Below the pieces are notes generated by a model that saw only the letters and a program-made list of their open reading frames with translations, did not search any database and was not told the DNA's origin. Shown here piece after piece: positions 17,359 through 24,893 of a DNA stretch of 64,000 bases. Source of the stretch: a virus; the IMG/VR virus record IMGVR_UViG_3300031857_000015, positions 62,001 through 126,000 of that record, one strand, 5' to 3'. The position numbers were made by a program, and so were the translations under genes. Positions within the stretch are counted from its first letter, which is position 1, and each line of letters begins with the position of its first letter.

Positions 17359-18937
17359 GTTTTTTGCCCCAGTTCTGGATGGTGTCAAAGACATCATTGC
17401 CGTACAGCTGCGTAGCCTTGTCGAACATATTCATCTGTGGCAGTGTTCCGGTCGCGGCTGCTTGCGCCATTTGATATCTATACTGCGGATCAAGCATCGA
17501 GCGGTACAGATGTGACTTCTGCCGCGCGGCCAAGATGAAGTCACCGCGTTGCTTTGCTTTTAACAGATGGTCAGTGACGTTAGCGAACACCGGTTTGTTG
17601 TGGTCGTACACGATCGGCGTGCGAAAGTTCAGCAGGTTACGAAACTGCTGCGCGTACACACTGTTCTCGGCCGCTTTGATCTGCGAACCGACAACGGCTG
17701 CCGGCGCATGAAACCGAAACTTCGTCGGCGTGTGCGTGACGCCCTTGTACTTCGGCTTCGGATCGTCGACGTGCCAGTCTTGCGGTGATTGCGCGATTAA
17801 TCGCCGCAGGATCTCGTGCTTGCGGTCGTATTCGCGGCGATCTGAGTGCGTTTTCGCCGCACGTAGCTCGTCGAGAATGTTGGGCTTCTTGGGTGCGGGC
17901 TCTTTTTCGGCGTCTTTTTCGATTACTTTGACTTTTTCGTAATAGGCGGGGTCTTCGGACAGATGATCTTTGGCAATTTCTTTGGCGACTTGATCATTGT
18001 TCGTGTGTTCGTGCTCATGCTGCGCTCCTTCGGCTAATGCTTTCTGAGAAATTTCCCGATCGGGAACATTGTCGGCTTTTCCACCCTGTAATAGGTCGTT
18101 CTTTCCCGAGCGGGAAAGATTTTCTTCCCGATCGGGTGTGTTGTCCCGTGCAGGCATATCGCTGGCGGCTGTTTTATGCGTTGCGGCGCAATAGCCGCTT
18201 TTTTTACACACGCACGTCGGCGGGCAAGTGCGGGCGCCGGAGCAGTTACAGTCGTAAGTCGTGTCGTCAGCCGGTGCGCTGGCGGCTTTGAGTTCTCCCC
18301 GACTGATGGGGTTACTGAACCTATGCTCTTCCGTCGTTTCGGCAGGGGTTTCGTAACCCTTTGACTTACCGTTGTCGAGCAGGACGCCTTTACGTCTGGC
18401 AGCGACCGTAATGTGAAACGGGTGGTCGTCATTGGGGAGCGCCGACAGCCCGTAGCTTTTGCGCAGCGCCGAAAGTCCCGGGCTGCTGACCTGAATAGCC
18501 CAGACCTTGCTTACGCCGTCGACATTCTTGACGTCTATCTCTTTCAGGCCGCCCAGCGTGTAGCCGAACATGTGCCCGCGCTCGTTGATCTTGTCAGCGC
18601 CGATAGATGCTACTTCAGCCGCGGTAAGGACCGATATATGCGCATTTACAAGATCGCCCTTAACGTTTGGAACGTTAAACACACCAGCCGTCGGTAATTC
18701 AGCACCGGGCTCGGTTAGGGCGTCAAACACGCCCCGAACCAGCGCGTTCGGTACAGATAACAAAAGCCAGCCCGATTTGGCGAGATACAGCCGGCCGGCG
18801 AGCGGATAACTTGTGGCCGCTTGCTTGTTGCCGCCGCGATAAAGCCAGCCGAGAGCGTTACCAGCGGCGTAGGCGGGGTGCTCGCGGAAGTACTGCTGGT
18901 CCCAAGCGAGCGGGTCGAGTGCTGAGAGGCTGTCCAT
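17351..18937 (-). CDS. Multidomain protein with 2H phosphoesterase-like and DUF5661-like segments
   Basis: 528 aa. Residues about 100-180 contain HISVL and, about 80 residues later, HPFHITVAARRKG. This pair of HxS/TxΦ motifs is the signature of the 2H phosphoesterase (LigT-like) superfamily, which acts on 2'-5' or cyclic phosphodiester bonds. A Cys-rich insert follows (CNCSGARTCPPTCVCKKSGYC), then a linker with two PDRE repeats. Next is a segment with HEHTNNDQVAKEIAKDHL and EDPAYYEKV, typical of DUF5661. The C-terminal third is unrecognised. The 2H assignment rests on the two motifs and their spacing. Confidence 0.85.
   Translation of the reverse strand: MDSLSALDPLAWDQQYFREHPAYAAGNALGWLYRGGNKQAATSYPLAGRLYLAKSGWLLLSVPNALVRGVFDALTEPGAELPTAGVFNVPNVKGDLVNAHISVLTAAEVASIGADKINERGHMFGYTLGGLKEIDVKNVDGVSKVWAIQVSSPGLSALRKSYGLSALPNDDHPFHITVAARRKGVLLDNGKSKGYETPAETTEEHRFSNPISRGELKAASAPADDTTYDCNCSGARTCPPTCVCKKSGYCAATHKTAASDMPARDNTPDREENLSRSGKNDLLQGGKADNVPDREISQKALAEGAQHEHEHTNNDQVAKEIAKDHLSEDPAYYEKVKVIEKDAEKEPAPKKPNILDELRAAKTHSDRREYDRKHEILRRLIAQSPQDWHVDDPKPKYKGVTHTPTKFRFHAPAAVVGSQIKAAENSVYAQQFRNLLNFRTPIVYDHNKPVFANVTDHLLKAKQRGDFILAARQKSHLYRSMLDPQYRYQMAQAAATGTLPQMNMFDKATQLYGNDVFDTIQNWGKKHG
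18053..18136. repeat. Three palindromes within the 17351-18937 gene
   Basis: TTCCCGATCGGGAA (18053-18066), TTTCCCGAGCGGGAAA (18102-18117) and TTCCCGATCGGG (18125-18136) lie within 84 bp inside the coding sequence of the linker. They encode the repeated PDRE/SRSG peptides, but the near-perfect dyad symmetry at DNA level is more than the protein repeat requires. Confidence 0.75.
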
Positions 18938-18951
18938 AGCGCGCTTTCAAA

Positions 18952-19023
18952 CTGCCTGAGTAGGACTCGAACCTACAACCCCAGCATTAACAGTGCCGTG
19001 CACTACCATTGTGCTATCAGGCA
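18952..19023 (-). tRNA. tRNA-Asn(GUU)
   Basis: A 72-nt cloverleaf: 7-bp acceptor (TGCCTGA/TCAGGCA), D-arm GCAC/GTGC, anticodon arm CGGCA-CTGTTAA-TGCTG with anticodon GTT, T-arm GTAGG-TTCGAGT-CCTAC, and discriminator G as usual for Asn. No encoded CCA. It stands alone, 14 nt upstream of the 2H-like gene and about 28 kb from the main tRNA cluster. Confidence 0.93.
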
Positions 19024-19030
19024 AGATATG

Positions 19031-19180
19031 TCACGGGGTCGCGCTAATACTTGGCGTGGTCATACCTCCGACCGCGTGATGTGAAACAGCCGCATAGGCC
19101 GACACGAGCAGCAAGAGGCAAAAAACGGCGGAAGCGCCCCACGCGGCTACGCTCAATTGTTTACGGACGGTCATTGTCAT
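19031..19180 (-). CDS. Very small membrane protein
   Basis: 49 aa from ATG 19180 (GGAG 7 nt upstream). One hydrophobic segment (AWGASAVFCLLLLVSAYAAV) with a short polar tail ending in a Thr/Pro/Ser-rich stretch. It overlaps the end of the three-span membrane gene by 20 nt, which resembles the embedded arrangement of holin/antiholin or spanin genes, though no family is recognised. Confidence 0.65.
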   Translation of the reverse strand: MTMTVRKQLSVAAWGASAVFCLLLLVSAYAAVSHHAVGGMTTPSISATP

Positions 19181-19517
19181 GCTCGTGCTCCAGTTCGCGA
19201 TCACGTTCGTGCACAATAGTTACTTTGATGCCCGCTCCCGCCAACAACGAGATGGCGAGATCGGTTAAAGTTGACCCGCCCATGCCTGCCAGCACGCAAA
19301 TGCCGATCAGGCCGTAGACGTTTTCGGCTTTCCGATAGTTTTGATACCAAATCAGCGCAATGGCGAGGCCGAGAAACCCGGCGTTCAGCATGGCGCTGAC
19401 CACCGCTAGTTTAGACAGTTTCTTGGCAAACCGCAAAAGCGTTGCCAGCCCGGCAAACGCAGCCGCGCCAAATGCGCTTAAAAGCACCGACAACGAATGT
19501 AATGTTTCGTCGCCCAT
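19161..19517 (-). CDS. Three-span membrane protein, holin candidate
   Basis: 118 aa with hydrophobic segments near residues 8-28, 38-57 and 68-92 (the last GLIGICVLAGMGGSTLTDLA). It ends in a highly charged tail rich in His, Glu and Asp (HERDRELEHEHDNDRP). The three spans and the Gly-rich third span resemble class I/III phage holins. It is followed by a small membrane protein overlapping its 3' end. Holin assignment is inferred from topology. Confidence 0.75.
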   Translation of the reverse strand: MGDETLHSLSVLLSAFGAAAFAGLATLLRFAKKLSKLAVVSAMLNAGFLGLAIALIWYQNYRKAENVYGLIGICVLAGMGGSTLTDLAISLLAGAGIKVTIVHERDRELEHEHDNDRP

Positions 19518-19560
19518 GATTTGTAACCGCCTGTCATTACTCGTGTTATAAATGTGTCAA

Positions 19561-19590
19561 AAGCCCCTGCGATCCCCTGTCCGCAGGACC
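19561..19590 (-). terminator. Probable intrinsic terminator
   Basis: On the minus strand a hairpin CCTGCG...CGCAGG is followed by GGCTTTT. It lies about 40 nt upstream of the three-span membrane gene and would end the transcript of the 19854-20306 gene. The T-run is short. Confidence 0.45.
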
Positions 19591-19805
19591 TACCACGGCC
19601 GAAGCCGCGGTTCTGCAGCAACTTTCAAGGACATAATTTCGTCCCGTGTGGCATTTGCTGCTCCTCCGCCCGTGAGCCCGACAAAATCTGACCACGGAAC
19701 CTGTAACCCCCGCGGCATCCCTGCCTTGGAAGATACGCCTAACCAGCCGACCACCACGGCTAACTTTTGACACACCCTCAGTTTAACATGTTCTATCCGG
19801 CGCAA
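19590..19805 (-). CDS. Possible small hypothetical protein (weak)
   Basis: An open frame of up to 71 codons starting at TTG 19805, or at a downstream GTG after CTGAGG. Translation includes KLAVVVGWLGVSSKAGMP and DFVGLTGGGAANATRDE. It fills most of a 336-nt gap, but the start is poor, it ends in the terminator stem, and a plus-strand frame covers the same bases. The stretch 19518-19853 otherwise holds only the terminator. Confidence 0.3.
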   Translation of the reverse strand: MRRIEHVKLRVCQKLAVVVGWLGVSSKAGMPRGLQVPWSDFVGLTGGGAANATRDEIMSLKVAAEPRLRPW

Positions 19806-19853
19806 GATAATGCCAGATAAAACCGCAGCGACAAATTGTCAAAGAGCGCGCTG

Positions 19854-20306
19854 CTAAATGTACCGTGCCGGAGAATTGCTGCACAGGCCAGCTGGCTCAA
19901 ACTGTTCAATCCAGCCGGGCGAAGTTTCGGGGAGAAAAGCGATCGAACGCGCTGCCAGCTCCCGCGGCGCCGGCGTCCAAATAAATTGCGCACTCGTCAG
20001 TGTTGGGGTGTCGCTGTCGAAAAACGCGTGGGCGCCGATGTTGCACAAGGCGTCGAGCGTTTCGCCGTCAAAGCAACGCGACCAGACCCGCTGCTTGGAG
20101 AAAAACCCGGGCGGCGCAATGTTAAAGCCGCCGTCAAAGGGCAGCAGAAAACTACCCTGATAAAACACGACGTTGACGCACACGTGCCAGCCTGCGCTCA
20201 GCGTCGCCTGCAAATACGCCAGCCGGTTTTCTTTCTCCGGTTGCGCGCCGTTAATGTTGCCGAGATTGGCAATTAAAATACCGTCAAACCGCGTGTTGCG
20301 CGCCAT
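19854..20306 (-). CDS. Glycerophosphodiesterase-like (PLC-fold) protein, catalytic residues changed
   Basis: 150 aa, matching in layout a small phage family related to GDPD/PI-PLC TIM barrels. Members read IxHRGNxxGPNP...EN near the start, a ...VEIDVW strand, LGHD, and a C-terminal FFHxxDxxTLTSxGYIWT with ...SIxVLPE. Here the corresponding pieces are LIANLGNINGAQPEKEN, VCVNVVF, FDSDTPTLTSAQFIWT and SIAFLPE. The first His-Arg is replaced by Asn-Leu, the strand Glu/Asp by Asn-Val, and FFH by FFD. The chain looks intact but probably lacks the phosphodiesterase active site. Family placement is from memory of the motif pattern. Confidence 0.7.
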   Translation of the reverse strand: MARNTRFDGILIANLGNINGAQPEKENRLAYLQATLSAGWHVCVNVVFYQGSFLLPFDGGFNIAPPGFFSKQRVWSRCFDGETLDALCNIGAHAFFDSDTPTLTSAQFIWTPAPRELAARSIAFLPETSPGWIEQFEPAGLCSNSPARYI

Positions 20307-20393
20307 ACCGACTTCCTTGACTTGTTAACGACGGCCACGTGTGTGTATGTGGCGTATCCTACTCGCGACCACAGAGTGTGTCCACGAGTTATG

Positions 20394-21428
20394 TCAAAGA
20401 ATCTTGGCGGCGATCAGGCATCCGCGGGCAACAGCGTGCAGCGGATCTTTTGCGTGGCGAACTTCTTTCACCGGCAACGGAAAGCCATTCTCTTCAAGCT
20501 TCTTTGTGAACATTTCCACAAAGCCTTTGGCCCGCGTCGTACCGCCGGCTACAGATATCAAAATCGGTTCTTTGAATTTGGGCAGCGCCTTGTGGTCGCG
20601 CAGTGCGGCAGCGAGCTGCTTGGTCGTGTAATCAATCAGGCGCTCGTAGTACACGCTCACAGCAGCAAGAATCGCGTTGTCGCCGCCGCCCTCGCCGATA
20701 ACAAACGTGCCATGTTCTTTTTCAGCCTGAACGACCGAGTCGGGCTCGTTCGTCGCAACAGCCGTCATACGGTCGATCCAGTCGCCAGACTTTGTCGTCG
20801 AGAACAGCACCGTAGGCTCGCCGTTGAGCATCACGCACACGTTCACCATGCCGGCGCCCCACGACAGGCCAATACCCGTATAGTCGTCGTGCTCTAACTC
20901 CGAGTAGCACAGTGCCTCGGCCTCGTTGATGGCGCGGGCGGCGTAGCCCTGTTCGGCCAGCACGGTGCGTACTACGTCTTCGTGGTACGCAACGTCAAAA
21001 TCATCGTCTTCTTGGTCGACGGGCTGCGCCGGCACGCAGAAGATCAGCTTCTCGTGGGGCGTGTTAGCTGTGCCGACCACTTCTTTGAGAATGAACGCCA
21101 GCACGCGCTTGGCCTCTTTTTCCTTGGGGCTGACAACGCCGCGGTACATTGGGCGCTTGGCAGAATCATTGCGCTCGACGGCTTTCTCGATGGCGTCTTG
21201 GCCGAGAATGATAAAACTCCCGTCGGCGTCCTTGACGAACACTTTGCCCTGCAGGCCCTTTTCGATCATCTTTGTGGCCACGGGCGTCGTCGGCTTGATG
21301 ACATAGAACGCGTCGCGAAAGTCTTTGTACTGCACGTTGCCGACCGTGTGCGGCTCGGTGGTGGAGTTGGCGGCGGCGTCTTGGGCCAGCACGATAAACG
21401 ATGTTCCAACGTCGAGTCCCTTGGCCAT
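20394..21428 (-). CDS. Actin-like ATPase (actin/ParM/Hsp70 fold)
   Basis: 344 aa. The three nucleotide-binding signatures of the fold appear in order: phosphate-1 GLDVGTSFIV at residues 4-13, phosphate-2 GIGLSWGAGMVNVCV around residue 176, and the adenosine motif ISVAGGTTRAKGF around residue 296. Length matches ParM/actin-like proteins. The usual Asp-Gly of phosphate-2 is Ser-Trp-Gly-Ala-Gly, still compatible. Phage actin-like proteins segregate DNA or position replication factories; which applies here is unknown. Confidence 0.85.
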   Translation of the reverse strand: MAKGLDVGTSFIVLAQDAAANSTTEPHTVGNVQYKDFRDAFYVIKPTTPVATKMIEKGLQGKVFVKDADGSFIILGQDAIEKAVERNDSAKRPMYRGVVSPKEKEAKRVLAFILKEVVGTANTPHEKLIFCVPAQPVDQEDDDFDVAYHEDVVRTVLAEQGYAARAINEAEALCYSELEHDDYTGIGLSWGAGMVNVCVMLNGEPTVLFSTTKSGDWIDRMTAVATNEPDSVVQAEKEHGTFVIGEGGGDNAILAAVSVYYERLIDYTTKQLAAALRDHKALPKFKEPILISVAGGTTRAKGFVEMFTKKLEENGFPLPVKEVRHAKDPLHAVARGCLIAAKIL

Positions 21429-21430
21429 GA

Positions 21431-21547
21431 TTATTTGCCTTTCTTCTTGAGTTTCTTTTCCAACTGCTTGATGTACTTTGTTTGCTTATACAGCTTCTCG
21501 CACTGCTTTTTAACCTTTTTTTTCGTCCACTTGTCCCAAAAGCTCAT
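21431..21547 (-). CDS. Very small Lys-rich protein
   Basis: 38 aa, starting MSFWDKWTKKKVKKQ and ending in a Lys-rich amphipathic helix (QLEKKLKKKGK). GGGGA lies 5 nt before the ATG and the start overlaps the stop of the preceding gene (GTGATG). It sits between a membrane protein and the actin-like gene with 2-nt spacing. Conserved reading frame, Shine-Dalgarno site and tight packing support a real gene; function unknown, perhaps nucleic-acid or filament binding. Confidence 0.65.
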   Translation of the reverse strand: MSFWDKWTKKKVKKQCEKLYKQTKYIKQLEKKLKKKGK

Positions 21548-21909
21548 CACTTCCCCTTTAGCTGCGCGAGCTTGGACACGGACGAATTAATATCATCCTG
21601 TGTCTGCGTGGTTTTGCCAAGTTCGAGTTGTTGCGTTTTTTGCAACGTCTCGGTGTTAATTGCGCCCACGTATTTACCTGTGTCGATTTCAATCTTGCCT
21701 TTGCCGGGCGCGCTCTCTTTCATGGCTGCGCGCAGAGTATTTGTCGCGGGAAGTACGGATGTTGTCGGCGCGTATGTCGGCACAATACCGGCCATGCGCG
21801 CCACTAGCCAGTCCAGCCGGCCGATTGCGTAACCCAGCGCCACGCTTCCGGCGACAATTAACGCTACAACAGAGTACGGCAGAATTAGCATGTTTCCGGC
21901 TTGCGCCAT
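21547..21909 (-). CDS. Small single-span membrane protein
   Basis: 120 aa with one N-terminal hydrophobic segment (LILPYSVVALIVAGSVALGYAIG), then a polar region ending in a Gln/Thr/Lys-rich helix. Position next to the actin-like gene could suggest a membrane partner, but no motif supports this. It overlaps the GIY-YIG gene's 3' end by 25 nt. Confidence 0.75.
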   Translation of the reverse strand: MAQAGNMLILPYSVVALIVAGSVALGYAIGRLDWLVARMAGIVPTYAPTTSVLPATNTLRAAMKESAPGKGKIEIDTGKYVGAINTETLQKTQQLELGKTTQTQDDINSSVSKLAQLKGK

Positions 21910-22589
21910 CCCCGGTGTGATTTGATGCGCCCGGCGTTCACGCTGCGCATATGGCAGGCGCTAAGTCCGTTGTGGCGACAGAAGTCTTTAAGATTGTGAA
22001 TGATAACTACGTCGCCGTCAGGATTGAGAAAGTTGTACGTCTTGGCATACTTCTCGCGAATGACGTTGCGGCCTCGTTCCCGCAGCTCTTGCATACGCTG
22101 TTCGGGTATCGCGTGCACGCCGGTTTTCATCTCCGCTGATTTCGTGCCGCCGATGCTGGCCCATTTTTGCCGTGTCTCTGCGTCCATGCCAGCAAACCCC
22201 GAGCCGTTGTCGTGCGAGCGCTGGTTGGCCAGTTTGCGCTGCGCGGGCGTGAGCAGGAACCGCCCGGCTGCGTTGCGATTTAAACAGACCTCTGGGCCCA
22301 AATGCTCGGTGTCGGCGTGCGCGGTTTTAATCAGAACTGTCTCTGCCTTGGATAGCTCCGTCGCGGCTTTCTTCGATTCGCGACGATAGTCCGCGCGCAA
22401 AATAACTTTAATAGCGTCGGCCTGAAAGTCAGCATGCGTCGGGTCGTTGTACGTTGCAAACGTAACCGGCGAACCGAAGTACTGTTGGTCTTCTTCGGGG
22501 GCGCGGTCGGTAATGCGCGAGCCGTAGTAGAACTTATACCCCAGCGACGGGTACAGGATCACGTACAGGTAGTACCAGCGTTTGCGCAT
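21885..22589 (-). CDS. GIY-YIG-type homing endonuclease
   Basis: 234 aa. The N-terminus has the GIY-YIG arrangement in variant form: YYLYVIL (6-12) and KFYYGSR (19-25), followed by a region with RRESKKAATELSKAETVLI carrying the conserved Glu. A central segment (LTPAQRKLANQRS) resembles the NUMOD3 DNA-binding modules of homing enzymes, and the C-terminus (LKDFCRHNGLSACHMRSVNAG) looks like a helix-turn-helix repeat. A free-standing mobile gene inserted among unrelated small genes. Confidence 0.85.
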   Translation of the reverse strand: MRKRWYYLYVILYPSLGYKFYYGSRITDRAPEEDQQYFGSPVTFATYNDPTHADFQADAIKVILRADYRRESKKAATELSKAETVLIKTAHADTEHLGPEVCLNRNAAGRFLLTPAQRKLANQRSHDNGSGFAGMDAETRQKWASIGGTKSAEMKTGVHAIPEQRMQELRERGRNVIREKYAKTYNFLNPDGDVVIIHNLKDFCRHNGLSACHMRSVNAGRIKSHRGWRKPETC

Positions 22590-22663
22590 ACACTGAATCC
22601 ATTCAGTGCTGGTTTTCAGCCAAATCCGTTTGGCTGCCGATAACTTACGTTACCGGGTTGCGG

Positions 22664-22876
22664 CTATTGTAACAATTTACGGATGAGAATCGGAACCGTT
22701 GTGTATGTAATGACAGCCGCAAATAACCACAAAATAGAAAACACCACGCGGCGAATGCGCATGTTGGTGTGCCAGTAGCGCGCCCGGATTTCGTCCGGGT
22801 CGTGCAGCTGTAAACACCGCGCGTCATGCTCAATGCGCGCTTCAGGCGTCATCGGCGGGGCGGGTTCCCACGGCAT
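22664..22876 (-). CDS. Small membrane protein
   Basis: 70 aa from ATG 22876 with AGGAG 8 nt upstream. An acidic/basic N-terminal half is followed by a hydrophobic segment (VVFSILWLFAAVITYTTVPIL) near the C-terminus, so it is tail-anchored. It overlaps the coiled-coil gene's end by 35 nt. Function unknown. Confidence 0.75.
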   Translation of the reverse strand: MPWEPAPPMTPEARIEHDARCLQLHDPDEIRARYWHTNMRIRRVVFSILWLFAAVITYTTVPILIRKLLQ

Positions 22877-23081
22877 GCTCTAACTCCTCGATACGGGCTT
22901 TTAACAGCGCAACCTGCCGTTTGTGCTCGCTGTAACTCGTCGAGGCTTGGGTCGTCGTGGAGATAATCAAGGTGTTGAGCCGGTCGAGTTCATCCGCCGC
23001 TTCGTCGAGCACTTTTCGATTCACCAGCCCCGACATGGTGCGGAGCGCAAAACTCAATGGATGACGCATTTCTTCGCTCAT
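22842..23081 (-). CDS. Small coiled-coil protein
   Basis: 79 aa, almost entirely helical with heptad-like spacing (LDEAADELDRLNTLI, KRQVALLKARIEELEHAV). The start overlaps the dCMP deaminase stop by 4 nt, indicating coupled translation. Function unknown. Confidence 0.75.
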   Translation of the reverse strand: MSEEMRHPLSFALRTMSGLVNRKVLDEAADELDRLNTLIISTTTQASTSYSEHKRQVALLKARIEELEHAVGTRPADDA

Positions 23082-23563
23082 ACTTCAATTTGCTTTCCGT
23101 CACGTAACACAAGAACGCCCAGTTTTTCTTCCAGCCGGCGATACACAACGCCCGCCTCGCGAAACATTTCGTCGCCGCGGTCGCAGCTCTCCTGCCACGA
23201 GCCGTGCGCCGGTGGATGCGCGAGCCCCACCACTTCGGTAATCCCGGCGCAGATGATGGCCCGCGCACAGTCGGCACAGGCAAACCACGGGCAGTACAGC
23301 GTGGCGCGCTTGGTCGGCAGCCCCTGTCGTGCCGCCGTATAAATAGCATTGCGCTCGGCGTGCTCGACATACATGTACTTCGTGGGTCGATCAAGTCGAC
23401 CGGGCGCAATCACGACACCGCGTGGCAGTTGGTTCGCCGCCGAGACGACGATGCCTTGCTCTGTGACTAGCACGGCGCCGTTTTGTGTGTGCGGGTCGTC
23501 TGACTGTGTCTGCGCGACACGGGCGGCAATGCGTAAATAAAACGAATCAAGTTCTGGGTGCAT
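23078..23563 (-). CDS. Deoxycytidylate (dCMP) deaminase-type zinc enzyme
   Basis: 161 aa. The cytidine/deoxycytidylate deaminase zinc site is clear: HAERNAI at 68-74 (His ligand and catalytic Glu) and CPWFACADCARAI with Cys96 and Cys99. It converts dCMP to dUMP, feeding dTTP synthesis, which fits with the thymidine kinase encoded at 53.2-53.8 kb. The 260-nt stretch before its start is non-coding and structured. A ComE-type or other deaminase subfamily is possible, but size and motif spacing suit the phage dCMP enzymes. Confidence 0.92.
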   Translation of the reverse strand: MHPELDSFYLRIAARVAQTQSDDPHTQNGAVLVTEQGIVVSAANQLPRGVVIAPGRLDRPTKYMYVEHAERNAIYTAARQGLPTKRATLYCPWFACADCARAIICAGITEVVGLAHPPAHGSWQESCDRGDEMFREAGVVYRRLEEKLGVLVLRDGKQIEV

Positions 23564-23823
23564 AGCTCAAAAACGCGGGCTGGATACTGGCAGCAGGACC
23601 GCTCGTGTCCCGCTTGTGCTCGTGTGACGTTGGGGCGAAGGAGGCGCTTGGAAACGTTTGAAACCCAGCAACCAGTATCCGGCACCACGGCTAACCAAGT
23701 GTGGTGCAAACGTCGGGAGGACAACCGACGTTTTGCGGCGTCACGTCCGGGCTGGCGCAGAACGGACGGGAGTGATCCGTTCGCAGCGCAGTCCGGCCAC
23801 CATGCCGCAACTCTCCCGCATGT
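23564..23823 (-). other. Structured non-coding leader or RNA candidate
   Basis: A 260-nt stretch between the ferritin-like gene and the dCMP deaminase gene with no convincing frame. It contains several inverted repeats: GGATACTGG pairing with CCAGTATCC about 80 nt away, AACGTCGG-TTGTCCTC-CCGACGTT, and ACGGA...TCCGT. It could be a 5' leader regulating the deaminase operon or a processed small RNA. No known riboswitch recognised. Confidence 0.4.
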
Positions 23824-24366
23824 TCAACTCCGTGAATCAAGGGTGTTTAACTTCCGTGCCTGCCGCTTATCGACGTCAGCCAAAATGCGCTGAATATGCC
23901 GCGCATCTTCGAAGCTATCCTGCAGCTGGTCTTCGTAGAACACTTCGAGATACGCCGCGGCAACTTTATCATCCAGCGATTTAAGCTGTTCAAGCCGCTT
24001 GGCATACGTTGTGACCACTTGGCGCTCCAACGTGTGCGCCTCGATTAAGATATCTTCGACGCGCGTATAGGCCGTGAACGGATGCCCGCCGGCGCAGGGT
24101 TGGACGAAGTCAAAGCCGTACAGGCAGTCCAGAAACTGCTGCACGTGATTCAATTCACCCTTGGCTGCGTCGGTGAGGAATTCTTTGTACTCTTCGGCAT
24201 GGAGGCCCGTGACAGCGCTCGCGTGATACAGATAGAACTGCAGGTGCGTCCATTCGTTCTGCAGGTCTTCGTTGATTAGCGTCACGAACTCAGCCAGCGT
24301 GTATTTCCCCGGTTCGCCTTCAGGGCCGGGTTCGCCGGGATGACTGGTCACTCCCTCGTCGGACAT
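23824..24366 (-). CDS. Ferritin-like di-iron protein
   Basis: 180 aa forming four helices with the ferritin-type ligand pattern: Glu38 in NEWTHLQFYLYHA, GELNH with Glu71/His74, Glu114 in HTLERQVV, and a final EDxxH-type helix (SFEDARHIQRIL). The N-terminal 20 residues are a short collagen-like GEPGPEGEPG tail, unusual for ferritins. It could be a bacterioferritin/rubrerythrin-like oxidoreductase or an iron-scavenging, Dps-like protein. Substrate unknown. The start overlaps the methyltransferase stop. Confidence 0.82.
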   Translation of the reverse strand: MSDEGVTSHPGEPGPEGEPGKYTLAEFVTLINEDLQNEWTHLQFYLYHASAVTGLHAEEYKEFLTDAAKGELNHVQQFLDCLYGFDFVQPCAGGHPFTAYTRVEDILIEAHTLERQVVTTYAKRLEQLKSLDDKVAAAYLEVFYEDQLQDSFEDARHIQRILADVDKRQARKLNTLDSRS

Positions 24367-24893
24367 AGCAACTGCTCCTTCAGGTAAGCCGCAAGGCGTT
24401 GGGCCTGCGGTGTTTCTTCACGAATGATTTGTTCAAAGCAGACCGCGCCGTACTGCCGAAAGATCTGCACATTATTAACGAACCAGCCCATATGGTAACC
24501 AGCGCGCATAAAGTTGACCAGCTTCGTTGTCGCCTCTTCGTCATACACGTAGTTCTGGCAGCCGAACTTATGCACCCAGTATTCTTTGGGCTGGCAGTTA
24601 ATGTGTCCGTGTCCGCCCTGTCCCGGAAGTGCTGCGCTGAAGATAATCGTCGGCGCAGTCTGCACTAACTTCTGCACAAACAGATCCGCGAGTTCCGGGT
24701 TAATATGCTCGGCAACTTCGAGGCACAGGCAGATGTCGTAGGCGCCGGTGCACATCTCAAACTGCGGGTCAAACACGCTGAACTTGTCGTGCGGGCAGCG
24801 CGGATCTGGGTCAATACCGTCGACGATAAAGCCAGCCGCGCGGAGGGCGTCGACATAGATTCCGGGGCCACAGCCGACATCAAGAATTTTCAT
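24348..24893 (-). CDS. Class I SAM-dependent methyltransferase
   Basis: 181 aa beginning directly with motif I (ILDVGCGPGIYV), then an acidic turn after the second strand (VDGIDPDP) and motif IV-like YDICLCLEVAEHI. The pattern is that of small-molecule or DUF-type class I methyltransferases rather than DNA adenine/cytosine enzymes, as no DPPY or PCQ motif is seen. Overlaps its neighbours at both ends, implying co-translation with the nuclease gene. Substrate unknown. Confidence 0.85.
   Translation of the reverse strand: MKILDVGCGPGIYVDALRAAGFIVDGIDPDPRCPHDKFSVFDPQFEMCTGAYDICLCLEVAEHINPELADLFVQKLVQTAPTIIFSAALPGQGGHGHINCQPKEYWVHKFGCQNYVYDEEATTKLVNFMRAGYHMGWFVNNVQIFRQYGAVCFEQIIREETPQAQRLAAYLKEQLLCPTRE

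Noticed and set aside
19546-19773. Further small coding frames in the gap before the three-span protein
   Set aside because: Several overlapping frames on both strands without ribosome sites; only one was kept, at low confidence.
20369-20397. σ70 promoter from TTGACA at 20392-20397
   Set aside because: The hexamer is perfect but no acceptable -10 box occurs at 16-18 nt, and it overlaps the end of the actin-like gene.
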